DNA of 64,000 bases, taken from NCBI GenBank assembly GCA_028872955.1, contig JAGWNX010000007.1, positions 1-64,000 on the forward strand, read 5' to 3'. Under the pieces are notes generated by a model. It ran no database searches and had not been told where the DNA came from. It worked only from the letters and a program-made list of their open reading frames with translations. Positions 8,179 to 18,396 of this stretch are shown here, piece after piece. The stretch comes from Acidobacteriota bacterium (GTDB taxonomy: Bacteria; Acidobacteriota; Terriglobia; Terriglobales; Acidobacteriaceae). Position 1 is the stretch's first letter. The number at the start of each line of letters is the position of its first letter. A program made the position numbers and the translations under genes.

Positions 8179-8574
8179 TTACCGGCTAAGCGACTCCACC
8201 ATCCTGGGAGCGGCGAGCGCTCGCACGCTGGCCAGCAACTGCTCGGGCGGCAAGGGTTTCTGGAGGATCATCACATCCAGCCCGGCGTACTCAGGCTCCA
8301 CATCCTCCAGACCGGTGATGACCAGAACTGGCAGCGATGGCTGATGTTGACGCAGCGCCCGGACAAACTCCGGTCCTTGCATCAGCGGCATTCTGTGGTC
8401 GGTGATCACCAGCAGCAGCGGCTCGGCGAACTCGTTCTCGCGCAGTTGCTCCAGCGCACGCTGCGGATCCAGAGTTGCCACTGCCAGATATCCAGCCCGA
8501 CGCAGCACGGTTTGCCGTGTGACCGCCTGAACAGCATCGTCATCGACCAGCAGGATGGTGCCAGAGATCTCCAT
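8179..8574 (-). CDS. Single-domain response regulator (REC only)
   Basis: The 131-residue protein is a stand-alone receiver domain. It shows the acidic pocket in ILLVDDD (about residues 7-13), the phosphoacceptor Asp in VITDHRMP (about residue 59), a Thr in LVITG and the conserved Lys in LQKPLPP (about 110). There is no output domain, so it should act by protein contact, as CheY or Spo0F do. No histidine kinase is nearby. It is divergent from the sodium symporter gene and may be the first gene of the run leading into ccmF. Confidence 0.9.
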   Translation of the reverse strand: MEISGTILLVDDDAVQAVTRQTVLRRAGYLAVATLDPQRALEQLRENEFAEPLLLVITDHRMPLMQGPEFVRALRQHQPSLPVLVITGLEDVEPEYAGLDVMILQKPLPPEQLLASVRALAAPRMVESLSR

Positions 8575-8754
8575 TGCAACTTTAGGATGCCTTACACGTT
8601 CGTTACTTTGCTTGGTTCAGAAAATATTTTTCACCGGGAACCCGCCATCCAGCTCCCCGGAGGATGCCTTCTTTTGCTGGACGCGGAGTTAGGCAACCGT
8701 TTACACTCAGCCCGGCACTGGTCAAATTCCGCACACCAGAGCCGGGGGACACGC

Positions 8755-10539
8755 GTGAATCTTTCCATCATTGACTGGCTCATCATGCTGGTCTACTTCG
8801 TCTTCGTGCTGGGCATCGGCTTTGCCCTCAAGCGCTACATGCGCACATCCAACGACTTCTTCCTGGCGGGCCGCTCCATTCCGGCCTGGGTCTGCGGGTT
8901 GGCCTTCATCTCGGCCAATCTGGGCGCGCAGGAGGTGATCGGCATGGGTGCCTCGGGGGCAAAGTACGGCATCGTCACCAGCCAGTTCTACTGGATCGGC
9001 GCGATCCCTGCCATGGCCTTTGTCGGCATCTTCATGATGCCGTTCTACTACGGTTCCAAGGCCCGCTCCGTGCCAGAGTTTTTGCGCCTGCGCTTTGACG
9101 AGAAGACCCGCGCCATCAACGCCTTCTCGTTCGCCATCATGACCGTGCTCTCCTCCGGCATCTCCATGTATGCCATGGCGCTGCTCATTCAGACGCTGGG
9201 GCTGTTTCACGGCATCATCCCGGACCAGTATGTCTTCCACGTCTCGGTCATACTGTCGGCGCTCATCGTGCTGGGCTACATCTTCCTGGGCGGCCTGACC
9301 AGCGCCATCTATAACGAGGTGCTGCAGTTCTTCCTGATCGTGGCCGGCTTCGCCCCGCTGGTGTGGATCGGCCTGCGCAATGTGGGGGGCTGGCAGGGCA
9401 TCAAGCAGACGCTGCCGGCGACCATGACCCACTCCTGGCGCGGCATGGCGCACCCGGCCACCAATACCCTGGGGGTGGAGTGGGTAGGCCTGGCCATGGG
9501 CCTCGGCTTTGTGCTGAGCTTCGGCTACTGGTGCACGGACTTCCTGGTGATTCAGCGGGCCATGGCGGCTGACTCGGAGATCTCCGCCCGCCGCGTGCCG
9601 CTCATCGCCGCCATTCCCAAGATGTTCTTCCCGTTTCTGGTGATTCTGCCCGGCCTCATCGCGGTCAGCGTCACCAGCCACGCCACGTCGGTGCAGCCGG
9701 TCACCTACTCCGCGCAGGTGCCACTCAGTGAGCAGCATCCGCACGGCATCATCCCCGTCAAGACGGACCCCATTCACAACCAGCCGGTCATCGACTCCAA
9801 GGGATTGCCTGTCTATAACTACGATCTCGCCATTCCGGTCATGCTGCTGCACTTCTTTCCCACCGGCATCCTGGGCCTGGGCCTGACGGCGCTGCTGGCC
9901 AGTTTCATGTCAGGCATGGCGGGCAACGTCACCGCATTCAACACCGTGTGGACCTACGACATCTACCAGTCCTACATCAACAAGCGCGCCAGCGACGAGC
10001 ACTACCTGTGGATGGGGCGCATGGCGACCATTGGCGGCGTGGTGCTCTCCGTCGCGGCCGCTTACCTGGTGACCAACTTCAACAACATCATGGACGCGTT
10101 GCAGTTGGTGTTCTCGATCGTGAACGCGCCGCTGTTTGCCACCTTTCTGCTGGGCATGTTCTGGAAGCGAACCACCGGCCACGGTGCCTTTACAGGGCTG
10201 GTGGCGGGCACGTTGGCGGCGCTGGTGCACCATGGCCTCACCATTCCCGGCGACGCGGCGGCAGGCATTCATGGCGGCTGGATCACGATTGTGCACCACT
10301 ACTCCAGCGACATGGCGCAGAACTTCTACACGGCCATCTTTGCCTTCTCCGTCAACCTGGTGGTAACGGTTCTGGTCTCGCTGGTCACGTCGCCGCGACC
10401 TGACTCGGAACTGGTGGGGCTGGTCTACTCGCTTACGCCGCAGCCCGAGGAGGGCCACCTGGAGTGGTACCAGAAGCCTGCCACGCTGGCGATCGCCGTG
10501 CTGGTCATGCTGATTGCGCTGAACTTGGTCTTTGCGTAA
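8755..10539 (+). CDS. Sodium:solute symporter family transporter
   Basis: The 594-residue protein has about 14 hydrophobic segments and belongs to the SSS (SGLT-like) family, driving solute uptake with the sodium gradient. Recognisable stretches are FLAGRSIPAWVCGLAFISAN near the first two helices and SFMSGMAGNVTAFNTVWTYD in the core. A non-hydrophobic insert (about residues 310-360) lies in an external loop. The start is a GTG at 8755 preceded by GGGGGA; the open frame runs 411 bp further upstream but that part overlaps the response regulator and is not protein-like. The substrate cannot be told from sequence; sugar or polyol transport would fit an SGLT-like member. A two-TM small protein follows 82 bp downstream. 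Confidence 0.9.
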   Translation: MNLSIIDWLIMLVYFVFVLGIGFALKRYMRTSNDFFLAGRSIPAWVCGLAFISANLGAQEVIGMGASGAKYGIVTSQFYWIGAIPAMAFVGIFMMPFYYGSKARSVPEFLRLRFDEKTRAINAFSFAIMTVLSSGISMYAMALLIQTLGLFHGIIPDQYVFHVSVILSALIVLGYIFLGGLTSAIYNEVLQFFLIVAGFAPLVWIGLRNVGGWQGIKQTLPATMTHSWRGMAHPATNTLGVEWVGLAMGLGFVLSFGYWCTDFLVIQRAMAADSEISARRVPLIAAIPKMFFPFLVILPGLIAVSVTSHATSVQPVTYSAQVPLSEQHPHGIIPVKTDPIHNQPVIDSKGLPVYNYDLAIPVMLLHFFPTGILGLGLTALLASFMSGMAGNVTAFNTVWTYDIYQSYINKRASDEHYLWMGRMATIGGVVLSVAAAYLVTNFNNIMDALQLVFSIVNAPLFATFLLGMFWKRTTGHGAFTGLVAGTLAALVHHGLTIPGDAAAGIHGGWITIVHHYSSDMAQNFYTAIFAFSVNLVVTVLVSLVTSPRPDSELVGLVYSLTPQPEEGHLEWYQKPATLAIAVLVMLIALNLVFA

Positions 10540-10621
10540 CGGTCCGTCTGCAGCACCGGGGCGTGGTTTGCCGCGCGTCTGGTGCTAAGCCGCTACGGCG
10601 GAGGCACTTGAAAGGAGCACC

Positions 10622-10876
10622 ATGGGTCTCGATATTCGAATTCCGCTGGGATTGATCTTCCTCATCATCGGCGGCCTGATGTCGGTATACGGTCTGCTGA
10701 CCCGTCACGCGGCAGATCTGTATGCCAAGTCGATGGGCATCAATCTGAACCTGAGCTGGGGACTGCTGATGTTTGTCTTTGGTGCGATGATGTTCCTGGT
10801 GGGTCGGCGCCAGAAGTGGCAGGACGACCCCGTGAACCCGCGTCCGTGGGAGGAGCATCAGGCTCCGCGGCACTAA
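10622..10876 (+). CDS. Small two-helix membrane protein
   Basis: The 84-residue protein has two hydrophobic helices (about 7-24 and 42-60) linked by a short loop, and a polar C-terminal tail. A strong Shine-Dalgarno, AAAGGAG, sits five bases before the ATG. It follows the sodium symporter on the same strand with an 82-bp gap. Small companion proteins are known for some sodium symporters, so an accessory role is possible but unproven. I do not recognise a named family. Confidence 0.75.
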   Translation: MGLDIRIPLGLIFLIIGGLMSVYGLLTRHAADLYAKSMGINLNLSWGLLMFVFGAMMFLVGRRQKWQDDPVNPRPWEEHQAPRH

Positions 10877-10975
10877 AGCTAAGTCAATGGCCTTCAATGG
10901 AATAAGTGATTGTTCCGAAATGCACATTGGCGAATAAATAACTCTTCTGCAACGATTCCCACGCAGCCTGACTGC

Positions 10976-10981
10976 GATAAT
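10976..10981 (+). promoter_or_regulatory. Candidate -10 box of a near-leaderless kinase mRNA
   Basis: GATAAT ends five bases before the ATG of the kinase gene, so transcription starting the usual six to eight bases downstream would begin at or next to the start codon. No Shine-Dalgarno is visible before this ATG, which is consistent with a leaderless message. No good -35 box is seen at the normal spacing. Confidence 0.4.
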
Positions 10982-10986
10982 GGGGT

Positions 10987-13494
10987 ATGAAGCGCAGGAC
11001 CATACAGCACTACGAGATTATCCGTAAGATCGGTGCCGGCGGCAGCGGCGTCGTCTACTTGGCCACGGATACCATGCTGCAGCGTCCCGTGGTGCTCAAG
11101 TTGCTCAAAAGAGGAGCGTTAACGATCGAGCAGATGCGTGTGACGCAACTGCGCGAGGCGCGTCTGGCCTCGGCGATCGACCACCCCAACGTCTGCGCCA
11201 TCTACGATGTGGGGGATGCTCCGTCTGAGGAGTCAGGCGGCGACAACGAAGCCTTCATCGTGATGCAGTACATTCCGGGCAAGTCCCTGGATAAGCTGAT
11301 TGCGCAAGGTGCATCCAGCCTGCAGCTCACGCTCTCTGCCGGGATCCAGATATCAGATGGTCTGGCTGCAGCGCACTCGCTGGGCATCTTTCATCGCGAT
11401 CTGAAGCCGGCCAACGTGATGCTGACCGACGGCGGCCTGATCAAGATTCTGGACTTCGGCCTGGCCCGCCGCATCAATCTGGACCAGGCGGACTTTGACC
11501 CTGCCGGGCCGGCCAGCGCCAAGGGGCCTATGGCTCCGCTTGGCCCCACCTATACGGCGCGGGGCGGCACCATCGCCTATATGGCGCCGGAGCAGTTCGT
11601 CACCGGGCAGTCCTCGGTGCAGTCAGATATCTTCGCGCTGGGCGTCATTCTGTACGAACTGGCGACAGGTCGCCACCCCTTCCATCGCCCGGACGCGCCG
11701 GAGTTTCAATCCATACGCGCCATCCAGTTTGCGGACCCGCCCTCCATCCGCGAGATCGCCCCGGAGCTGCCGGTGGAGTTGGAGTCTGTCATTCTGCGCT
11801 GCCTGGAGAAGCAGCCAGCAGCGCGCTACGCCTCCGCCGCCGAGGTGCGCGAGGCCCTGAAGACCATCATGATGGCCATGCAGTTGGATCGCGTGGCTAC
11901 CCAGGGGGAGACCGTCACGCTGCTGCCTTCGCAGGGCCGCCTGCCGCTGGATACGCCAGAGGAGGAGAAGCGCACGACGGGCATCCTCTCCATGCTGGCG
12001 GAGCGGTTTCGCGAGCCTGCGGCCGCCGCCGCCAACCGCCAGAGCACCATGGTGGTGCTGCCCTTTGTCAACCTGGGCACGGCAGAGGTGGCACCGCTCT
12101 ACGGCTACGCCCTGGCCGATGCCATCGGAGCCCGGCTGGCCCGCATGCCGTCGCTGGTGGTGCGTCCCTCCAGCGCACTGATGACGGTTGCCACGCAGCA
12201 GCTGGACCCGTTGAGCGTGGGCAAAAAGCTTCTGGTTCAGTTTGTTCTGACAGGAAACTTCATCCGTTCGGAGAAGGGATTCGACCTGAACTGGCAGCTG
12301 CTGGACGTACCCAGCCAGTCGGTCCGCACGGGCGGCGCCATCAGCGTGCCCACGCTGGACCTGGTGAGTGTGCAGACGGAGATCTGTAACGAAGTGTTTG
12401 CCACCCTGCAGGGCACGGGCGAGCTGCAGGCGGCACCCGTGGTCTCGCGCAGCTCCGGGACCACGCAGACGTTGACCTCCGACGCATCCGAGGAGTATCT
12501 GCAGGCGCGTGCCGTGCTTACCTCGTTTATGTATCGCACGGGCAGCCGCGACGACCTGGACCGCGCCCGCGAGCTGTTCGAGTCCGTGCTGCGGCAGGAT
12601 GAGCGCTTTGCTGCGGCGTGGTCTGGCCTGGGCATTACGCACCTGCAGTACGCCCGACACGCGCTGGGCGGCCAGATGCACGTGCTGGAGGCGCGCCGTG
12701 CCTTCGACAAGGCTCTGCAGCTGGACCCGGGATCGGTGGAGGCGAACCTCTACCGCGTCTACATGCTGCTCTCCCGCGGCGAGAAGGAGTCCGCGCGCCA
12801 CGGGATCGAGCATCTGCTGCGCACGGCCGGCAATGACTGGAACGTCCACCTGGTGGCGGGCATCACGCTGCGGATCGACGGCATGTACGAGGAGGCGCTG
12901 GACCAGTTCAACAAGTCGCTGCGGATGAACCCGGCCAACGCTGCCGTGATCTACAACCATCGCGCTCGCGTCTACCAGTACCAGAACCAGCTGGAGCTGG
13001 CCGCAGAGGAGTTGGAGAAGGGGCTGACGCTGGAGCCTCGCCAGCCGCTGCTGCGCATTTCGCTCGGCTACCAGCAGATGCGCTCCGGCGACCTGACCCG
13101 AGCGGTGGAGACGCTGGAGAACGTCATCCGCGACGAGAAGTCCCTGCGCATCGTCTACCCGACCATCGCGCTGTGCTACGTGCAGCTTGGCGACCGTGAG
13201 AAGGCTGCGACCTTCATTGTGGATGAGACGCTGGCTGCTGCCGAGGCCGACTCCGAGATGGCCTATCGCCTGGCCACATACTTTGCCGTGGAGGGCGATG
13301 AGTCCGAGGCGCTGCACTGGCTGCGGCGAGCGATCTACCTGGGGAACGAGAACTATCCGTGGTTCTCCATCAACCCTGCCTGGCGCAGGCTGGGCGGACA
13401 CTCCGACTTCGAACGCATTCTGGAAGATCTGAAGAAGTCATACCGGCGCAACCAGAAGAACTGGAAGCGCCTGCTGGCACAGCTGCACGAGTAG
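10987..13494 (+). CDS. Cytosolic Ser/Thr protein kinase with TolB-like and TPR regions
   Basis: The 835-residue protein has a Hanks-type kinase domain in the first 300 residues: Gly loop IGAGGSGVVY, ATP Lys in VVLKLL, catalytic loop FHRDLKPANVML, DFG and APE are all present, so it should be active. Residues about 350-465 (MVVLPFVNLG onward) resemble the TolB-N/FlgO-like segment that often follows such kinases. The rest (about 500-800) is a series of TPR-like helical hairpins for protein binding. There is no transmembrane helix, so it works in the cytoplasm and not as a receptor. The promoter -10 box is almost adjacent to the ATG. Targets are unknown. Confidence 0.93.
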   Translation: MKRRTIQHYEIIRKIGAGGSGVVYLATDTMLQRPVVLKLLKRGALTIEQMRVTQLREARLASAIDHPNVCAIYDVGDAPSEESGGDNEAFIVMQYIPGKSLDKLIAQGASSLQLTLSAGIQISDGLAAAHSLGIFHRDLKPANVMLTDGGLIKILDFGLARRINLDQADFDPAGPASAKGPMAPLGPTYTARGGTIAYMAPEQFVTGQSSVQSDIFALGVILYELATGRHPFHRPDAPEFQSIRAIQFADPPSIREIAPELPVELESVILRCLEKQPAARYASAAEVREALKTIMMAMQLDRVATQGETVTLLPSQGRLPLDTPEEEKRTTGILSMLAERFREPAAAAANRQSTMVVLPFVNLGTAEVAPLYGYALADAIGARLARMPSLVVRPSSALMTVATQQLDPLSVGKKLLVQFVLTGNFIRSEKGFDLNWQLLDVPSQSVRTGGAISVPTLDLVSVQTEICNEVFATLQGTGELQAAPVVSRSSGTTQTLTSDASEEYLQARAVLTSFMYRTGSRDDLDRARELFESVLRQDERFAAAWSGLGITHLQYARHALGGQMHVLEARRAFDKALQLDPGSVEANLYRVYMLLSRGEKESARHGIEHLLRTAGNDWNVHLVAGITLRIDGMYEEALDQFNKSLRMNPANAAVIYNHRARVYQYQNQLELAAEELEKGLTLEPRQPLLRISLGYQQMRSGDLTRAVETLENVIRDEKSLRIVYPTIALCYVQLGDREKAATFIVDETLAAAEADSEMAYRLATYFAVEGDESEALHWLRRAIYLGNENYPWFSINPAWRRLGGHSDFERILEDLKKSYRRNQKNWKRLLAQLHE

Positions 13495-13524
13495 CCGAGC
13501 AGAGTTCGCTGTGCCAAAAGATAC

Positions 13525-13546
13525 GGGCCACCCGGATGGGTGGCCC
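13525..13546. terminator. Hairpin between converging genes
   Basis: GGGCCACCC, loop GGAT, GGGTGGCCC form a perfect 9-bp stem between the stop codons of the kinase gene and the facing secreted-protein gene. There is no T run on either side, so it may stop RNA polymerase weakly or protect 3' ends from both directions. Confidence 0.6.
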
Positions 13547-13573
13547 TGCCTTCCTACGCCCGTCGCGAGACGG

Positions 13574-14530
13574 CTATTGCGCGCCGCCCGGGGAGTCTGT
13601 TGCCGTCGTGCGGGGAACAAGGCCAGTTCCTCCAACACCGTTGCTGATGCTGCGCAGCTCGAGCGGCTCCACCAGACTGAAGACCAGCATGGAGCCCTGG
13701 GGAAGGGCGGCTTGACGATCCTGCTTGAGCCACAGCACGGTGCTGACCCCTGCACCTACGCCAGCGCCTACCAGGGCACCGGCCGGACCGGCCATCAAGG
13801 CCCCGGCGGCGGCGCCACTGCCGGCGGTAAGGGCCAGCACGCCAGCGTTCTCCTTGGGGTGGTCGCGATGCGTCACCGTACCCTCGCTGGTGAGCTTGTC
13901 GTGCTCCTGATCGGTGTCAATCAGCTGAGCGCGCAGCGAGTAGCGCGTGCCGTCGGGCAGGGTCACGGTGCGTGCCTCCAGGTGCAGGGCAGCCGCACCG
14001 CTGATGCGCCTGCCACCATGTACCTCGGTCACGCGGCCCTCCAGCACGGAGCCAGCGGGAATGACGACACGGCCGTTCTGCAGTACGTCCTGGGCCAGGG
14101 GAGCGGTGAAGCGGCTGCCCTCCAGCGTCGAAGTGGTCGAGAGACTCTCGTTGATGCGCGCCTTCAGCAGCGTCCCTTCACGGATCTCGCCCTCGCGCTC
14201 GGGCACGCTGGTCACAATGCCTGCGTCCTCATCGCTTGCCGACGCGGCACTCGCGGAGGTGGTGACGATGTGCGCGTCAGGGTCAAAGGCCTGTTTGCTG
14301 AGCGGTGTGGTGGCGCTCTTGTACGGCACATAGGGCCCAAAGGTCTCTGTGGTGGCTGCGGCCGGTGCGGCGGGGGTTGCAGCTACGGGCTTGGCCGGCG
14401 TTGCGTCGTCACTGGTTGCGACGATGGGGGCATCGTCCGGATGCGAAACTCCAGTCGTCTGGGCCATAGCGACGTGCACGGCGGGTACTGCTGCAAAGAC
14501 GAGTGTTGCCATCCTGATCGAACGATTCAT
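13574..14530 (-). CDS. Exported protein with VirB10/TrbI-like beta region
   Basis: The 318-residue protein has a signal peptide ending VHVAMAQ, an Ala/Thr/Pro-rich linker (about 45-65), then a beta-rich region with LLKARINESLSTTS and VVIPAGSVLEGRVTEV, which resembles the barrel part of VirB10/TrbI-like proteins. A small-residue hydrophobic stretch rich in Gly and Ala (about 238-265) could insert in a membrane. A ribosome site (GAGG) precedes the ATG. No other type IV secretion genes are nearby, so a transport function is not supported; it is probably an envelope protein of unknown role. Confidence 0.7.
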   Translation of the reverse strand: MNRSIRMATLVFAAVPAVHVAMAQTTGVSHPDDAPIVATSDDATPAKPVAATPAAPAAATTETFGPYVPYKSATTPLSKQAFDPDAHIVTTSASAASASDEDAGIVTSVPEREGEIREGTLLKARINESLSTTSTLEGSRFTAPLAQDVLQNGRVVIPAGSVLEGRVTEVHGGRRISGAAALHLEARTVTLPDGTRYSLRAQLIDTDQEHDKLTSEGTVTHRDHPKENAGVLALTAGSGAAAGALMAGPAGALVGAGVGAGVSTVLWLKQDRQAALPQGSMLVFSLVEPLELRSISNGVGGTGLVPRTTATDSPGGAQ

Positions 14531-14617
14531 TTCGTACCTCGGGGAGGTGGAATCCTTGGCGCCTGCCTGACGGACGCGCCTGCTATCTGAAAGGTTAGTG
14601 CTCTGGCTGGTGGCTGA

Positions 14618-16192
<1,575 letters not shown>

Positions 16193-16217
16193 CTGTATCT
16201 GCACCAGAGCGACACAC

Positions 16218-16248
16218 GGAGCCCACTGCCTGCGCTGGAGTGGGCTCC
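16218..16248 (+). terminator. Terminator after eno
   Basis: GGAGCCCACT and AGTGGGCTCC form a perfect 10-bp stem around an 11-base loop 25 bases after the eno stop. Only a short T-rich tail follows (CCGTTTG). Confidence 0.65.
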
Positions 16249-16290
16249 GCCGTTTGTGAGAGACTGAAGCCGCCTGAGGGGAGCCACGCG

Positions 16291-16638
16291 ATGACCGAGA
16301 CTGTGAGCCAAAGCCGTTTTACGCTGGAGATTGACCGCACACCGGAGAAGATCGTCGTCCGGTGCCTGGGCGAGCTGGTCTTTGGTGTGGCTGGAGAGTT
16401 CTACAAGCAGGTTCAGCCACTCACCGCCGAGACCAGTCACCTGGTGCTGGACCTCTCGGACCTGCGCCACATGGATAGCATGGGCCTGGGCACGCTGGTG
16501 CGGCTGCTGGTGGCGGCACGGAGCCATAAGTGCAGGTTGGAGCTGGTGAACCTCTCGAAGAAGGTGCGCGAGCTGCTGGACATGACCAACCTGCTTAGCG
16601 CGTTCTCTGACATTGGCGAGCACGGCATCAAACTCTAG
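16291..16638 (+). CDS. STAS-domain anti-sigma factor antagonist (RsbV/SpoIIAA-like)
   Basis: The 115-residue protein is a single STAS domain. The conserved HMDSMGLGTLVRLL (about residues 62-75) contains the Ser that an RsbW-type kinase would phosphorylate and a PP2C-type phosphatase would release. Unphosphorylated STAS proteins capture the kinase or anti-sigma factor and free its partner. The ATG at 16291 has a strong site (GAGGGGAG) eight bases upstream; earlier in-frame starts lie in the eno terminator. It sits between eno and gpmI, and a SpoIIE-type phosphatase that could act on it lies at 18397-20244. No RsbW-like kinase is in the window. Confidence 0.9.
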   Translation: MTETVSQSRFTLEIDRTPEKIVVRCLGELVFGVAGEFYKQVQPLTAETSHLVLDLSDLRHMDSMGLGTLVRLLVAARSHKCRLELVNLSKKVRELLDMTNLLSAFSDIGEHGIKL

Positions 16639-16705
16639 CGCCACCAGCAAAGTCGTGGAGTAAGCGCTACAGAGGCGAGAAACTCTTGGTATCCTGTTCC
16701 AGACT

Positions 16706-18328
16706 ATGTCCAAGCCTATTGTTCTGACGATCCTTGACGGTTGGGGCTATCGCCCTGAGTCCCACGGTAACGCTATTGCTCTGGCCCGTAAGCCGGTCTA
16801 TGACGGCCTGCTGGCGCAGTACCCCAATACGCTGCTGCGCGCCAGCGAGCACTACGTCGGCCTGCCCGACGGGCAGATGGGCAACTCCGAGGTGGGTCAC
16901 CTCAACCTGGGAGCCGGTCGCATTGTGCGCATGGATATGACGCGCATCGACGTCGCGATCCAGGACGGTTCGCTGTTTACCGACCCGACCCTGGTGACGG
17001 CAGTGGAGACGGCCGCCCGGCGCGGTCGTGCGCTGCACATCATCGGGCTGGTCTCCGATGGTGGCGTCCACTCGCACCTGCGGCACCTGTTTGCGTTGCT
17101 CAAGCTGGCCGCACAGCACAAGCTGCCACGCGTCTACGTGCATGCCTTTATGGACGGACGCGACACCCTGCCCACCTCTGGCCTGGGCTATCTGAAGCAG
17201 TTGCTGCAGGAGTTTCAGTCTGTGGGCGCCGGTCAGCTGGCCAGCGTCTCAGGCCGTTACTACGCGATGGACCGCGACCTGCGGTGGGAGAAGGAACTCC
17301 AGGCGTTTGACGCGATGGTGACAGGACGCCCTGAGGGCGGTCGTGTTGGGGATGCGCTGGCCAAGGTGCAGGAGCACTACAACAACGGTGTTACCGATGA
17401 GTTCATTCCGCCCTTCACCTGTGTGGATGCGGCGGGCCAGCCCATTGGGCTGATTCAGGACGAGGACGTGGTGTTGAACTTCAACTACCGCGCCGACCGC
17501 GTTCGCCAGATTACCCGGGTGCTGACGCGCAACTCCGGCCTGACCAACGACCCCATCGGCAGCCAGGGTCACCAGTTGCCCAAGGCGGTTGAGCTGGATC
17601 AGGAGATTCCGCTGAACATCGTGCCCAAGGGCCTGCACTACGTCTGCATGACGCAGTATGACAAGAACTTCAAGCTGCCTATCGTCATCCCGGCTGAGAG
17701 CATGGATAACCTGCTGGCAAATGTGATGGGCCAGGCTAACCTGCGTAACCTGCGCGTCGCTGAGACAGAGAAGTATGCGCATGTCACCTACTTCTTCAAC
17801 GGTGGCATCGAGAAGCCCTTTCCGGGGGAGGATCGCGTACTGATCCCCTCGCAAAAGGTGGCCACCTACGACCTGGCACCGGAGATGTCCGCAGCGGGCA
17901 TTGCGGACGCCGTGATCAAAGCCGTGAACGATACGGCCTTTGACGTGATCATCGTCAACTTTGCCAACGCCGACATGGTGGGGCACTCCGGCAAGATTGA
18001 GCCCACCGTACGCGCCTGCGAGACCGTAGACCGCGAACTGGGCCGCATCTACAACGCCGTGCGACAGTATGGCGGCAGCCTGCTGGTGACGGCGGACCAC
18101 GGCAACGCCGAGATGCTTATTGACCCGGTGACTGGCGGCCCGCACACGGCGCACACCACCAACCCCGTGCCTTTCCTGCTGATCACGGAAGAGGGTAAGA
18201 AGGTGGGCGTTCGCGACGGTGGCAGCCTGCGCGACATCTCGCCGACGATGCTCTCGCTGCTCCAACTGGAGAAGCCGAAGGACATGACCGGCAACGACCT
18301 GCGTGTGGTGCTGGGCCAGCAGAGCTGA
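16706..18328 (+). CDS. gpmI: 2,3-bisphosphoglycerate-independent phosphoglycerate mutase
   Basis: The 540-residue enzyme interconverts 3- and 2-phosphoglycerate with two Mn2+ ions. It has [10 protein letters not shown] at the N-terminus, the phosphorylated Ser in [14 protein letters not shown], and ADHGNAE near the C-terminus. The length is slightly above the usual 510-515. It starts 67 bp after the STAS stop with no visible Shine-Dalgarno; a TATCCT at 16690-16695 could be a -10 box giving a very short leader. The product feeds enolase, encoded just upstream. Confidence 0.96.
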   Translation: MSKPIVLTILDGWGYRPESHGNAIALARKPVYDGLLAQYPNTLLRASEHYVGLPDGQMGNSEVGHLNLGAGRIVRMDMTRIDVAIQDGSLFTDPTLVTAVETAARRGRALHIIGLVSDGGVHSHLRHLFALLKLAAQHKLPRVYVHAFMDGRDTLPTSGLGYLKQLLQEFQSVGAGQLASVSGRYYAMDRDLRWEKELQAFDAMVTGRPEGGRVGDALAKVQEHYNNGVTDEFIPPFTCVDAAGQPIGLIQDEDVVLNFNYRADRVRQITRVLTRNSGLTNDPIGSQGHQLPKAVELDQEIPLNIVPKGLHYVCMTQYDKNFKLPIVIPAESMDNLLANVMGQANLRNLRVAETEKYAHVTYFFNGGIEKPFPGEDRVLIPSQKVATYDLAPEMSAAGIADAVIKAVNDTAFDVIIVNFANADMVGHSGKIEPTVRACETVDRELGRIYNAVRQYGGSLLVTADHGNAEMLIDPVTGGPHTAHTTNPVPFLLITEEGKKVGVRDGGSLRDISPTMLSLLQLEKPKDMTGNDLRVVLGQQS

Positions 18329-18357
18329 CCACGGCGCAACCTGAGGAAGCAACGCGA

Positions 18358-18381
18358 CGGCTGCCTGCGGGCGGCCGTTTT
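18358..18381 (+). terminator. Terminator after gpmI
   Basis: CGGCTGCC, loop TGCG, GGCGGCCG form an 8-bp stem with one G-U pair, followed by TTTT. It lies between the converging gpmI and SpoIIE-phosphatase genes. Confidence 0.7.
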
Positions 18382-18396
18382 GCGTGGAGGGCTGGC

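Noticed and set aside
8344-8754. N-terminal extension of the sodium symporter by 137 residues
   Set aside because: The extension overlaps the response regulator on the other strand, is not membrane-like, and the GTG at 8755 has a proper ribosome site.
13574-14530. Type IV secretion component
   Set aside because: Only a short beta segment resembles VirB10/TrbI and no other secretion gene is nearby, so I call it an exported protein of unknown role.
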